Part shown: positions 8,010-16,484 of the stretch, one piece after another
How positions within the stretch are numbered: the stretch's first letter is position 1
Layout of the letters: every line of letters begins with the position of its first letter
Assembly: GCA_043744805.1 (NCBI GenBank)
Contig: JAYTTZ010000037.1
Span: 1 to 37,904, forward strand
DNA length: 37,904 bases
Source of the DNA: Ga0077536 sp043744805
GTDB lineage: Bacteria; Pseudomonadota; Gammaproteobacteria; Ga0077536
Direction of reading: 5' to 3'
Translations under genes and position numbers: made by a program
Notes under the pieces: model-generated
Seen by the model: only the letters and a program-made list of their open reading frames with translations
What the model was told of the DNA's origin: nothing
Databases searched by the model: none

Positions 8010-8994
8010 TCGCCGGCGCCATTCCCGTCGACTTTCGCTCCTGTGCTGCCTCGCCTTGCTGGGCGCCTGCGCGGAACAGGAACTCGCGCCCATCGAACAG
8101 AAGTCAACATCGCGCAGTGCTTCGGCAACCCGACCGCAGGCACCGCGATCCTCCCAGACCGATGCACCGGCTGGGGCCTATCGGGTGGTCGCGGGGGACA
8201 CGCTTTATGGCATTGCCTGGCGTTTCAACCTCGATGCCCGCGACATCGGTCGCTGGAACAACCTCGACGATTTCAACCGGATCTTCGTCGGGCAGACGCT
8301 GAAACTGCGTGGGCCGGAACGACAGGCACCCGCCATCGATACTCTGCCAAAGGTCGTGGTGGGCACGCTGCCTGGAACCCGCACGCTCGCCCCCGGTGCT
8401 CCGAAGCCATTGCCGCAGGCTACCGCACTTGCGGCGCTTCCCGCGGACGTACCGCAAGCAACAGCTGGCGCCTCGACGCCCCTGGGACCGACTGCTGTAC
8501 CGCAGGCCGGTGCGTCAGCCCTCACGCCGACGCCCGCCGCGCCGGTCGCGGCAACGTCGACCCTCCTGGCCGCCGCACAACCCGATGCCACTGCGCCCGA
8601 AAATGCCGCACCTACGCGTTCCAACGGCGGCATTGCCTGGCGCTGGCCCGCCAGCGGCAAGCGGCGCGGCACCGTGGCGGCGACCGGCGCGCAAGGCGTC
8701 GACATCCTCGGCACGCGTGGACAGCCGGTCTATGCGGCGGCCGATGGCCAGGTGGTGTACAGCGGCAACGGATTGCGCGGCTACGGGCAACTCATCATCA
8801 TCAAGCACAGCGATGTGTTCCTCAGCGCTTACGCCCATAACGACAAGCTGATTGCCGCTGAAGGCACCACGATCAAGGCAGGCCAGCAGATTGCGGTCAT
8901 GGGTGATTCGGAGGCCGACGAGGTGATGCTCCACTTTGAAATTCGCAAGGGCGGCAAGGCGGTCGAGCCCATGCAATTCCTGCCTGCGCGTTGA
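7999..8994 (+). CDS. nlpD: NlpD-like lipoprotein, LysM plus degenerate M23 domain
   Basis: Envelope lipoprotein that in other gammaproteobacteria activates the amidase AmiC during cell separation. The 331-aa product has a signal ending LALLGAC (Cys25 lipidation site), a LysM domain at about residues 54-104 (YRVVAGDTLYGIAWRFNLD to VGQTLKLRG), a long Ala/Pro/Thr-rich linker, and a C-terminal LytM/M23 fold from about 225. The zinc motifs are degenerate: GVDILG replaces HxGxD and LHFEIR replaces HxH, as expected for a regulatory, non-catalytic NlpD. It overlaps pcm by 11 nt. In relatives the main rpoS promoter lies inside nlpD. Confidence 0.94.
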   Translation: MSINRRRHSRRLSLLCCLALLGACAEQELAPIEQKSTSRSASATRPQAPRSSQTDAPAGAYRVVAGDTLYGIAWRFNLDARDIGRWNNLDDFNRIFVGQTLKLRGPERQAPAIDTLPKVVVGTLPGTRTLAPGAPKPLPQATALAALPADVPQATAGASTPLGPTAVPQAGASALTPTPAAPVAATSTLLAAAQPDATAPENAAPTRSNGGIAWRWPASGKRRGTVAATGAQGVDILGTRGQPVYAAADGQVVYSGNGLRGYGQLIIIKHSDVFLSAYAHNDKLIAAEGTTIKAGQQIAVMGDSEADEVMLHFEIRKGGKAVEPMQFLPAR

Positions 8995-9006
8995 CGCACA
9001 GCCGCC

Positions 9007-10044
9007 GTGGCTCCGCCCATTCCTCCAGGCAAGGGCATCCCGGGGCACCCTGCGCTTCCACCGGCGGAGAGCGACGATGACCACGACGCTACGGCCACCA
9101 CCTCGCAGGCGCTCGACGAGGGAGAGGAAGACGAAGCCCGTGAAACGACGCCCGGCATCGAGGGCGAGGAACTGGTTGCCACGCCGGGTGGTGAAATGCC
9201 GGACGGTGAGCTCGATGCAACACGCCTCTACCTGAACGAGATCGGGTTTTCCCCGCTGCTTACCGCCCAGGAAGAAGTCCACTTCGCCCGGCTCGCGCTA
9301 CGCGGTGACCAGGCGGGTCGTCGTCGCATGATTGAAAGCAACCTGCGGCTGGTGGTGAAGATTGCCCGGCGCTACCTGAATCGCGGGCTACCGCTGCTCG
9401 ATCTCATCGAAGAAGGTAATCTCGGTCTCATCCGCGCAGTCGAGAAATTCGATCCCGAACGTGGCTTCCGCTTTTCGACCTACGCAACGTGGTGGATCAG
9501 GCAGACGATCGAGCGTGGCCTGATGAACCAGACGCGCACCATCCGCCTGCCAATCCACGTCGTGAAGGAAATCAACGTCTACCTGCGCGCGGCGCGCAAG
9601 CTGGCGCAGACCCTTGAGCGCGAGCCGTCGGCCGAGGACGTGGCGACGATGCTCGATCGCCCGATCGAGGAAGTGAAGCGACTGCTCGGGCTGAACGAAC
9701 GCATTTCGTCCGTCGACCGTCCCGTGAACCGCGAGTCCGATCGCACGCTCATGGACACCATCCCGGATGAGCGCAATCTGGATCCCGCGCGGCTCCTGCA
9801 AGATGCCGACATGGCGCGTCACCTTCAAAAATGGCTCGAGCAACTGAACGAAAAGCAGTTGGCCGTGGTGTCGCGGCGCTTCGGCCTGGATGGCAGGGAA
9901 GCGGCGACCCTCGAGGAAGTCGGGCAGGAACTCGGCGTGACTCGCGAGCGCGTCCGGCAGATCCAGATCGAAGCGCTGCGTCGCCTGCGGCTGGTACTGG
10001 AACGCGAGGGGTTTTCGGTCTCGACGCTGTTCGATTCGCCCTGA
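9007..10044 (+). CDS. rpoS: RNA polymerase sigma factor RpoS (sigma-38)
   Basis: Stationary-phase and general stress sigma factor. The 345-aa protein has an acidic variable N-terminus (to about residue 70), region 1.2 beginning DATRLYLNEIGFSPLL, regions 2.1-2.4 (MIESNLRLVVKIARRY, LIEEGNLGLIRAVEKFD, FSTYATWWIRQTIERGLMN), region 3, and region 4 with the HTH GVTRERVRQIQIEALRRL. I used the GTG at 9007, 12 nt after nlpD; it has no strong Shine-Dalgarno but gives an N-terminal length close to that of E. coli RpoS. The position behind nlpD confirms RpoS rather than RpoD. It is convergent with the next gene (3-nt gap). Confidence 0.97.
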   Translation: MAPPIPPGKGIPGHPALPPAESDDDHDATATTSQALDEGEEDEARETTPGIEGEELVATPGGEMPDGELDATRLYLNEIGFSPLLTAQEEVHFARLALRGDQAGRRRMIESNLRLVVKIARRYLNRGLPLLDLIEEGNLGLIRAVEKFDPERGFRFSTYATWWIRQTIERGLMNQTRTIRLPIHVVKEINVYLRAARKLAQTLEREPSAEDVATMLDRPIEEVKRLLGLNERISSVDRPVNRESDRTLMDTIPDERNLDPARLLQDADMARHLQKWLEQLNEKQLAVVSRRFGLDGREAATLEEVGQELGVTRERVRQIQIEALRRLRLVLEREGFSVSTLFDSP

Positions 10045-10047
10045 GCG

Positions 10048-10425
10048 TCAAGCCTCGATGGGAAAGAGAATGACCGCGACGGAGCGCGATTCGGACAAGA
10101 GCACGTTGTAGCAGCGACAGGCGGCGGCGGTATCCATGACCTCACAACCGATGCCGCGTGCAAGCACGGTTCCCAGCAGTTGCGAAGACGGAAAGATCTG
10201 GCGTTTACCGGTGCCGATCAGTAGGACGTCGGGCTGCAGCGCGCAAACTGCATCCAGGTGGGCGGCGGTGAGCAGGTGGATGCCATCGGGCAGGAGATCC
10301 TGGCGCAGCACGTTTTCCTTCAGGACGACGGGACCTTCCACGCGCTGTTCACCGACCACGAAGGCCCCGGGTTCGTAGGATCGTATGATGCGTCCAACCG
10401 CGCCGTGGTCGAGTTCGAATTTCAT
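10048..10425 (-). CDS. Mth938-like domain protein (DUF498)
   Basis: A 125-aa protein of the Mth938/NDUFAF3-like family (PF04430). Bacterial members have no established reaction; the eukaryotic relative is a complex I assembly factor. The conserved core is visible as VVLKENVL, the central PDVLLIGTGKRQIFP, and the segment GCEVMDTAAACRCYNVLL. I chose the ATG at 10425, which starts MKFELDHGAVG; the in-frame extension to 10482 has no family similarity. It is convergent with rpoS and divergent from adk. Confidence 0.85.
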   Translation of the reverse strand: MKFELDHGAVGRIIRSYEPGAFVVGEQRVEGPVVLKENVLRQDLLPDGIHLLTAAHLDAVCALQPDVLLIGTGKRQIFPSSQLLGTVLARGIGCEVMDTAAACRCYNVLLSESRSVAVILFPIEA

Positions 10426-10525
10426 CGCGGGCGAGTGTGAGGCTGGCGCTTCCGTCAGGCAAGCAACACACGCGGCGCCCAAGGCGTCGCACAGGATTCA
10501 AGGCAACTTTGAGAAAGGCTGGATT

Positions 10526-11173
10526 ATGCGAGTGATTTTGCTGGGAGGCCCGGGGGCGGGTAAGGGCACGCAGGCAGATTTCATCTGCCGCGAACTGGGA
10601 ATACCCAAGATTTCGACCGGTGACATGCTGCGCGCCGCCGTGAAGGCAGGCACGCCACTGGGTCTCGAAGCGAAGCAGATCATGGACTCAGGCGGACTGG
10701 TTTCAGACGATCTCATCCTCAACCTCATCCGCGAGCGGCTGCAGGACGCAGACTGCAAGTCTGGATTCCTGTTCGACGGTTTCCCGCGCACGATTCCCCA
10801 GGCCGAAGGCCTCGACGCCATCGGCGTGTCGATCGATCGAGTGATCGAGATCGCCGTCGATGACGATGAAATCGTACGCCGCATCTCGGGCCGTCGCGTC
10901 CATCCGGCATCGGGCCGCACCTACCACGTCAGTTTCAACCCGCCCCGCGTTGCCGATCGTGATGACGAAACAGGCGAGCCCCTGGTCCAGCGCGACGACG
11001 ATCGCGAGGACACGGTGCGTAATCGACTGCGGGTCTACCACGAACAGACCTGGCCGTTGGTCGAGTTTTATTCGAAGCGCGCACTGGTGGATACACGCCT
11101 GGAATATGCACGTGTGGAAGGCGTTGGCGCCGTCGACGAAATACGCCGGAAGGTCATGTCGGCACTTCATTGA
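10526..11173 (+). CDS. adk: Adenylate kinase
   Basis: Interconverts ATP, ADP and AMP in the cytoplasm. The 215-aa protein starts MRVILLGGPGAGKGTQADF with the P-loop GGPGAGKGT, then GDMLRAAV (AMP site), the hallmark DGFPRTIPQAEGL, and a long LID (about residues 120-160) beginning GRRVHPASGRTYHVSFNPP. The LID lacks the four cysteines of zinc-type kinases, as in most gammaproteobacteria. I chose the ATG at 10526, preceded by GAGAAAGG; the in-frame extension to 10385 has no similarity. Confidence 0.97.
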   Translation: MRVILLGGPGAGKGTQADFICRELGIPKISTGDMLRAAVKAGTPLGLEAKQIMDSGGLVSDDLILNLIRERLQDADCKSGFLFDGFPRTIPQAEGLDAIGVSIDRVIEIAVDDDEIVRRISGRRVHPASGRTYHVSFNPPRVADRDDETGEPLVQRDDDREDTVRNRLRVYHEQTWPLVEFYSKRALVDTRLEYARVEGVGAVDEIRRKVMSALH

Positions 11174-11238
11174 TCACGATGGCGTTGTGGCGCTGAAGAA
11201 ACACAAATTTAACTTACGCGATATTTTTATGATCTTGC

Positions 11239-11268
11239 TTTACACATCGTCGCTAGCTGCGGTATATA
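11239..11268 (+). promoter_or_regulatory. Predicted sigma70 promoter of the histone-H1-like gene
   Basis: TTTACA (11239-11244) and TATATA (11263-11268) are separated by 18 bp, in an AT-rich stretch (11200-11300) that stands out against the GC-rich surroundings. It lies about 50 nt before the start codon at 11321. A strong promoter would suit an abundant DNA-binding protein. Confidence 0.6.
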
Positions 11269-11320
11269 GCCCGCGTGGTGTTGTAAATGTGTTCAAACTA
11301 TGTTGAAGGGGAACTAAGAA

Positions 11321-11614
11321 ATGGCAACTGCAAAGAAGAAGGCGACGACGAAGAAAGTTCCGGCCAAGAAGGCCGTGGCCAAGAAGGCGCCCGTGAAGAA
11401 AGTTGCGAAGAAGTCTGTCGCCAAGAAGACTGTCGTAAAGAAGGCCGTAGCCAGGAAGGCGCCGGCAAAGAAGGCCGTAGCCAAGAAGGCCGTAGCCAGG
11501 AAGGCGCCGGCAAAGAAGGCCGTAGCCAGGAAGGCGCCGGCAAAGAAGGCTGTAGCCAGGAAGGCACCGGCAAAGAAGGCCGTAACCAGGAAGGCGCCGG
11601 CCAAGGCCAAGTAG
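11321..11614 (+). CDS. Histone H1-like lysine/alanine-repeat DNA-binding protein
   Basis: A 97-aa, almost wholly Lys/Ala/Val/Arg/Pro protein made of short KKAVA and RKAPAKKAVA units, resembling the C-terminal tail of histone H1 and bacterial AlgP/HctB-type proteins. It is expected to bind DNA (or RNA) nonspecifically by charge, in the nucleoid. GAAGGGGA about 10 nt upstream of the ATG serves as the ribosome-binding site. There is no globular domain. Residues from about 42 to the end are encoded by an imperfect 30-bp tandem repeat, so length may vary between strains without breaking the frame. It stands alone between adk and mrcB. Confidence 0.85.
   Translation: MATAKKKATTKKVPAKKAVAKKAPVKKVAKKSVAKKTVVKKAVARKAPAKKAVAKKAVARKAPAKKAVARKAPAKKAVARKAPAKKAVTRKAPAKAK
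11444..11607 (+). repeat. In-frame 30-bp tandem repeat inside the H1-like gene
   Basis: The unit GCCGTAGCCAGGAAGGCGCC + GGCAAAGAAG occurs at 11444-11473, 11489-11518, 11519-11548 and 11549-11578 (last copy with two changes), plus a partial copy from 11579. A 15-bp half unit (11474-11488) interrupts after the first copy. Both 30 and 15 are multiples of three, so copy-number change preserves the frame and adds or removes the decapeptide AVARKAPAKK. Confidence 0.9.
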
Positions 11615-11648
11615 TAAACGAGGATCTTCCTCGCTGTTATCGGCGACT

Positions 11649-11680
11649 GGTGTCCGCTCGTGCTTGTGCCGACGGACACC
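11649..11680 (+). terminator. Possible weak terminator hairpin after the H1-like gene
   Basis: GGTGTCCG (11649-11656) pairs with CGGACACC (11673-11680) around a 16-nt loop. There is no clear U-tract after it, so it may be a structural or Rho-dependent site. The rest of the 11615-11827 gap shows nothing I can assign. Confidence 0.3.
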
Positions 11681-11827
11681 ATCGCTCACCGGCGGTCCGT
11701 CGGTGCACACCCAATCCCCTGATGATTCCCAGCGCTACCGCTCAGTCGCGAATCCTCGCGTTTTCTGGCTTGTTTCGACCTGATCCGATTGCCATGAAGC
11801 GTCCGTGAAGGCGGTTTACGCAGCAGC

Positions 11828-14140
11828 ATGACCGACCACGATTCGCGCACCGAGCCTTCTGTCCTGTCACGCTACCTGGCGTGGATCGGCTTCCTGTTAC
11901 GCCACGCGATCCTGTGGCTTGTCCTCGCGCTCGTTGCCTACTGGGCCTGGCTCGATCGCGACATCGTCAGCCGCTTCAACAATCGCCAGTGGGCCCTGCC
12001 TGCGCGTATCTATGCGGCGCCGCTTGAACTCCATGCCGGCATGCACATCAGCAACGAGCAGTTGGCCGAGCAGTTGTCTGCAACTGGTTATCGCATGGTC
12101 GACTCGGTCAACGGGCCGGGGCAGTTCAGCGTGGCGGGCAATACCGTCACCCTGCAAAGCCGGGCTTTCATTTTCCCCGACGGCCCGGAGCCGTCCCAGA
12201 ACGTCGTCGTGTACTTCTCGAACGATGGTTTGAAGATGATCGCGAGCCGCGTCGGCGGCGCTGCAGTTGATTTATTGAGGCTCGACCCGCTCGAGATTGG
12301 CCGCTTCCATAGCGAGTCCTTCGAAGACCGCGTGCCGCTAACGCTGAAGGAGTTGCCCGCGTTCTTCGTGCAGGGACTGATGGCTGTCGAAGACCGCCGC
12401 TTCGCGAGCCATTTTGGCATCGACCCCATGGGCGTTGCCCGCGCCCTCCTGGCGAACCTGCGCAGCGGCGGCATCTCGCAAGGCGCCAGCACGCTCACGC
12501 AGCAGCTGGCGAAGAATCTTTTCCTTTCGCGTGAGCGGAGCTATGTCCGCAAGCTGAAGGAAGCCCTGATTGCGATTTCGTTGGAGCGCGCCTTCGGGAA
12601 ACAGGAAATCCTCGAAGCCTATGTCAACGAGGTCTTCCTCGGGCAGGACGGTAACCGCGCGATCCATGGGTTTGGCCTCGGCGCCAGGTTCTACTTCGGG
12701 CGACCGCTCGATGAACTAGGCGTCGCCGAGCAAGCCCTGCTGGTCGGGCTCATCCGGGGACCTTCGCAATACAACCCCTTCAAGTTCCCCGACCGGGCGA
12801 TGGAGCGGCGTAACGTCGTGCTCGGCCGATTCCACGACGGCGGGCTCATCAACGACGAGGAACTGGCGCGCTTCAGCGCGGCGCCGCTGCAACTGCGCGA
12901 GGGCGCGTGGCGCGGGAGCGGAAGGTATGCCGGATTCATCGATCTCCTGACCCGCCAGATGAAGCATGAATACCAGGAATCCGATCTGCAGACGGCAGGC
13001 CTCAAGATTTTCACGACCCTCGACGTTGGCATGCAGCAGGCCGCGGAGAAGGCGGTCGAGGCGGTCCTCGCCGACATTGAAAGCAAGCGCACCGCGAGCC
13101 GCGGCAAGCTGCAAGCTGCGGTTGTCGTGACGGGCAGCCGCAACGGCGACATCAAGGCGCTGGTCGGCGAACGCTCTGGCGTGCCTGGAAGCTTCAACCG
13201 CGCGCTCGATGCAAGTCGCCAGATTGGCTCGTTGATGAAACCCTTCGTCTACCTCACTGCGCTGACCGACTCGGGTCGCTATAACCTTGCCACCCGGCTC
13301 AACGATGAGCCGCGTACCTGGCGAGGAACCGATGGAAAGACCTGGACGCCGCAGAATTACGACAAGCAATTCCATGGGGCCGTGAGCCTGGAATACGCGT
13401 TGGCGAACTCCCTGAACCTGGCAACGCTTGACCTCGGATTCCAGCTTGGCGTGCCACGGGTCACCCGGACTTTGCGCCAGCTCGGGGTTTCGTCACCGTT
13501 GCCGAACTACCCTGCGTTCTTCCTCGGGGCCGTCGAAATGACTCCCTATGACCTTGCTCAGCTCTACCAGGTGCTGGCGAACGACGGCTATCGCAGCCCG
13601 CTCCGGGCAATCAAGGCCGTCGTCGACATGCAGGGCACGCCACTGCAACGCTATCCGCTGGAGGTCGACCGGGTGCTGGATGCCCCGTCTGCCTGGCTGG
13701 CCAGGTATCTCCTGACCCGCGTGGTCGAAAATGGCACGGCGCGAAGCCTGGCGACGGCGCTGCCTGGGTCAATGCCGCTTGCCGGCAAGACAGGGACTTC
13801 TGACGATGCACGAGACAGCTGGTTTGCGGGATTCGGTTCTGATTCCCTCGGCGTGGCGTGGATAGGCCGCGACGACAACAAGCCGATCAACCTCACCGGT
13901 GCCACTGGCGCGTTACGCATCTGGACGGCCACCATGCGCGCGCACGGCATCGAGGCGGTGAACATGGACCCGCCGCCCACGATTGAGTGGCACCGGGTCA
14001 CCGCAGACGGGACTGCCCTCGCAGAGGACGACTGCCCCAATACGGTCCTGATTCCGATGAATGTCGAACACTTGCCGCCAGCTGCGGCCGCCTGCGGTGG
14101 CAGCGGCGGTTGGGAGACCTTCAAGAACCTATGGCGATGA
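11828..14140 (+). CDS. mrcB: Penicillin-binding protein 1B (bifunctional glycosyltransferase/transpeptidase)
   Basis: Class A PBP that polymerises and cross-links peptidoglycan. The 770-aa protein has a short cytoplasmic N-terminus, one membrane anchor at about residues 24-42, a UB2H-like region around 60-140, then the GT51 glycosyltransferase with Glu188 in AVEDRRFASHFG, GASTLTQQLAKNLFLS and the EAYVNEVFLGQ motif. The transpeptidase has SxxK at Ser468-Lys471 (GSLMKPF), SxN at Ser528-Asn530 and KTG at 654-656. The RYAGFIDLL linker and UB2H-like part point to PBP1B rather than PBP1A. Its stop overlaps the start of the downstream TPR lipoprotein (ATGA at 14137-14140). Confidence 0.95.
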   Translation: MTDHDSRTEPSVLSRYLAWIGFLLRHAILWLVLALVAYWAWLDRDIVSRFNNRQWALPARIYAAPLELHAGMHISNEQLAEQLSATGYRMVDSVNGPGQFSVAGNTVTLQSRAFIFPDGPEPSQNVVVYFSNDGLKMIASRVGGAAVDLLRLDPLEIGRFHSESFEDRVPLTLKELPAFFVQGLMAVEDRRFASHFGIDPMGVARALLANLRSGGISQGASTLTQQLAKNLFLSRERSYVRKLKEALIAISLERAFGKQEILEAYVNEVFLGQDGNRAIHGFGLGARFYFGRPLDELGVAEQALLVGLIRGPSQYNPFKFPDRAMERRNVVLGRFHDGGLINDEELARFSAAPLQLREGAWRGSGRYAGFIDLLTRQMKHEYQESDLQTAGLKIFTTLDVGMQQAAEKAVEAVLADIESKRTASRGKLQAAVVVTGSRNGDIKALVGERSGVPGSFNRALDASRQIGSLMKPFVYLTALTDSGRYNLATRLNDEPRTWRGTDGKTWTPQNYDKQFHGAVSLEYALANSLNLATLDLGFQLGVPRVTRTLRQLGVSSPLPNYPAFFLGAVEMTPYDLAQLYQVLANDGYRSPLRAIKAVVDMQGTPLQRYPLEVDRVLDAPSAWLARYLLTRVVENGTARSLATALPGSMPLAGKTGTSDDARDSWFAGFGSDSLGVAWIGRDDNKPINLTGATGALRIWTATMRAHGIEAVNMDPPPTIEWHRVTADGTALAEDDCPNTVLIPMNVEHLPPAAAACGGSGGWETFKNLWR

Positions 14141-14916
14141 CGATGAAAACTGATTTCCTGCGTGTTCCCCTTCTCTTGGCAGCCCTTGGCGGCTGCGTTG
14201 GCGGGCAGTCGATTCCGGCACCGGTCGAGGACAGGGCCTATCGGCCTGCGGCACCGCGCGTCCGGGCTGCGCCAACGCCGCCTAAGCCGGCTGCGCCAGT
14301 CCGGGATCCCAACCAGCCGGTCGTGAAAGCGCTGTCGGACCCCGAGAATCCGTTGCAAAAGGCAAGGCCACTCGGCATCGAGCCCGTACCGCTGCCTGAA
14401 CCCAAAACCCTCGCGCCACTTGCGCCCGCGCTCCCCGGCAACTCGGCGACTGCCGCCGAGTTACCCTCCGCCGCCATCGCGGCGCTGCCGGCGATTCCTG
14501 CGGCTCCCAACGTTTCGGGCGCAGTGACGGCTCGGGCCGCCGCCGCTGTCTCTGCCATCGCGCCGACTGTCCCGTCGCTGCCGGCCTCGCGCGCTGCGTG
14601 GACCCCGCTCGATCCTTCAGCGAGCATCTCGCGCCCTGCAGCGGTCACGACGCTGCTTGGCGCCGCCGAACAGGCCGGCAAGGCCGGTCGTCGCGCGGAG
14701 GCGAGGGCGAAACTTGAACGGGGACTCGAAATTGCGCCGCGTGATGGAGAACTCTGGTTCAGGCTCGCACAGCTGAGCGCAGCGGAAGGGGACTGGAAGC
14801 AGGCCAAATCATTGGCGGAGCGTGCGAGTTCGCTGGCGGCCTCAGGTTCTGCATTGGCTTCGGCCAGTGCTGCCCTGGGCGAGCAGGCCGCCGCCTTGGT
14901 GGCGGGTAAGCATTGA
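14137..14916 (+). CDS. Proline/alanine-rich TPR lipoprotein
   Basis: A 259-aa probable lipoprotein coupled to mrcB by an ATGA overlap (ATGs at 14131 and 14143 are also in frame). The N-terminus MTMKTDFLRV leads into a hydrophobic run ending LAALGGC, a lipobox. A long Pro/Ala-rich, low-complexity spacer (to about residue 165) would extend through the periplasm, and about residues 170-245 form TPR-like helices (AGRRAEARAKLERGLEIAPRDGELWFRLAQL). The TPR shape and coupling to PBP1B suggest a partner of peptidoglycan synthesis, in the manner of LpoB/NlpI, but there is no recognisable LpoB domain and this is inference. Confidence 0.75.
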   Translation: MTMKTDFLRVPLLLAALGGCVGGQSIPAPVEDRAYRPAAPRVRAAPTPPKPAAPVRDPNQPVVKALSDPENPLQKARPLGIEPVPLPEPKTLAPLAPALPGNSATAAELPSAAIAALPAIPAAPNVSGAVTARAAAAVSAIAPTVPSLPASRAAWTPLDPSASISRPAAVTTLLGAAEQAGKAGRRAEARAKLERGLEIAPRDGELWFRLAQLSAAEGDWKQAKSLAERASSLAASGSALASASAALGEQAAALVAGKH

Positions 14917-14929
14917 GGCTGGGGGCGGC

Positions 14930-15208
14930 TCAGCCGCCTTCGACCTTCTGCCCGCGCAGTGCGTAGGCGAAGGCGATGACTTCGGCTACCGCGACATAAA
15001 GCTGGGCCGGGATTTGCTGGTCCAGATCAATCTTGCTCAGGACTGAAACCAGTGCGCGGTCTTCCCGTAGGGGGACGCCGTGCGCAGCGGCGAGTGCCAC
15101 GATGCGTTCCGCGATTTCCCCACTGCCCTTTGCCGTGACGCGCGGCGCGCCCTTGCCGTCCCATTGCAGGCTTACGGCGATCGGAAGCTGGCGCGGTGCG
15201 TTGTCCAT
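14930..15208 (-). CDS. FlhB C-terminal-domain-like protein (export-apparatus switch homologue)
   Basis: A 92-aa stand-alone relative of the cytoplasmic C-terminal domain of FlhB/EscU. The conserved parts are PIAVSLQWDGKGAPRVTAKG, the segment ending VPLREDRALVSVLSKIDLDQQ, and the family signature IPAQLYVAVAEVIAFAYAL. The autocleavage NPTH sequence of full FlhB is missing: the equivalent position reads LPIAVSL. I chose the ATG at 15208. It follows the FliK-like gene by one nucleotide on the minus strand, so the two form a pair. Such small FlhB-like proteins are known beside flagellar genes; none of the rest of a flagellar cluster is in this window. Confidence 0.8.
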   Translation of the reverse strand: MDNAPRQLPIAVSLQWDGKGAPRVTAKGSGEIAERIVALAAAHGVPLREDRALVSVLSKIDLDQQIPAQLYVAVAEVIAFAYALRGQKVEGG

Positions 15209-15209
15209 G

Positions 15210-16484
15210 TCAGACCTCGATGTCGATGAGCGGGCCCTGCCCGCTACGGACGGACTTGGGGGCATCCAATTTGCCCACAACGCTCGGGGAAACGTCAAAA
15301 CCCTGGTTGACCAGGGCCTGGTCGAGCTGGCTGATGTGGCGGGCAATCAGCTCGCACAGTGCGGGCGTCTCGCTCCAGGTCGTGATGGCAATCCGTTCGC
15401 CAGCCAATGCGATCCGCGCCCGCAGTTTTCCCACAGTACCTACCGGGATCTCGAGCATGACCGTCAGTAGCTTGGGTGCATCGGCCTTGCGGTTCTGTTG
15501 CTCGTCGCGCACTTCGATGTCGAGCGTCTCGATGCCGACGTTGGAGTGCACCGGAACCTCGAAATGCGCGAGCAGCACGTTGGCTTGCGCGGCGTTACTG
15601 GACTGGAGCTGGTGCGTCGTGATGCGTGCGAGGCCGGCGTCGACGTCCTCCAGGAGCCCGTCCATCGCACTCGAGCTGGCAGCAGGCGTTGGCAGATCGT
15701 TGCCGGGGTCCAGGGCTTTCTGGCTTCCGTCCTGGGCAAACTGGGGAGTCGAGGGCGACGGTGATTGCAGCGCGGGGAGACTTTCATGGGCGCGGCTGGT
15801 AGTCGCGTGTTGCCGCGTGACGGCCGCCAGCACGACCTCGCGCAGGTTCATCAGTTGCCACTTCAAGTCCTCCACGGGCAGTTTGGCCTGCGGCGCCTGC
15901 GCGTTGGGCGCAGTACCTGCCCCCGGAACCCTCGCAACCTCCCGGGCAAGCGCGTGCTCCATCTGCAACCCCGCATGGCTGAGCGCAGTGGCCAAGGCGG
16001 CGGGTTGGCGGAGGGACGCCAATTCCGGCATTGCCTGGGCAAGCGACGCAAGGCTTTTTGCCACTGCCAAGGGCACGGATTCGTCGCTGGCTTTCAGCGT
16101 GATCACGTCGATCAGCCTGGGGATCACGTCGGCGAGGGGTTGCTGCTGCGGCAGGGCGCGTCCGAGGGCGGAGGTTACTGCCAAAGCTTCAGGCGCGGCC
16201 GCCGCAGGCAGGGCCAGCGGCAGCAAGGTGAGCTGGGGTTGATTGCCGGCGCTGATGACCCGGGCAGTGACCTGTGTGCCTGCAGGCAGGTCGACGGCGG
16301 TTTTGGCGAGCATCGGTTGTCCGTCGACGGTGATCTGGAGTACGTCCGGACTTACCCTCGACAGCACGCTCACGCTCATCAGTTGGCCAATTGCCCAGCT
16401 TCGGGCCAGTGCGGTCGTCGCGGAGCCTGCCGCTGTCGTGGGGCGGCTGCTTGAACTCGGCAAGTTCAGCTGCTCTATTCGCAT
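15210..16484 (-). CDS. FliK-like flagellar hook-length control domain protein
   Basis: A 424-aa protein whose C-terminal about 100 residues match the hook-length control (Flg_hook) domain: LEIPVGTVGKLRARIALAGE followed by WSETPALCELIARHISQLDQALVNQGF. The N-terminal 300 residues are Ala/Gln/Pro-rich and variable, with LTLLPL-type motifs common in FliK-like proteins. I chose the ATG at 16484 (MRIEQLNLPSS) over a TTG 8 codons upstream. The neighbouring FlhB-C-like gene is the natural partner, since FliK acts through FlhB-C to switch export specificity. Whether this pair serves flagella or something else cannot be told here. Confidence 0.75.
   Translation of the reverse strand: MRIEQLNLPSSSSRPTTAAGSATTALARSWAIGQLMSVSVLSRVSPDVLQITVDGQPMLAKTAVDLPAGTQVTARVISAGNQPQLTLLPLALPAAAAPEALAVTSALGRALPQQQPLADVIPRLIDVITLKASDESVPLAVAKSLASLAQAMPELASLRQPAALATALSHAGLQMEHALAREVARVPGAGTAPNAQAPQAKLPVEDLKWQLMNLREVVLAAVTRQHATTSRAHESLPALQSPSPSTPQFAQDGSQKALDPGNDLPTPAASSSAMDGLLEDVDAGLARITTHQLQSSNAAQANVLLAHFEVPVHSNVGIETLDIEVRDEQQNRKADAPKLLTVMLEIPVGTVGKLRARIALAGERIAITTWSETPALCELIARHISQLDQALVNQGFDVSPSVVGKLDAPKSVRSGQGPLIDIEV

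Noticed and set aside
7999..8994. NlpD as an active M23 endopeptidase
   Set aside because: Zinc-binding HxGxD and HxH positions are substituted (GVDILG, LHFEIR), so it is called a non-catalytic activator.
11444..11607. Repeat array considered as CRISPR
   Set aside because: The units are contiguous with no variable spacers, and lie in frame inside a coding gene encoding a Lys/Ala-repeat protein.
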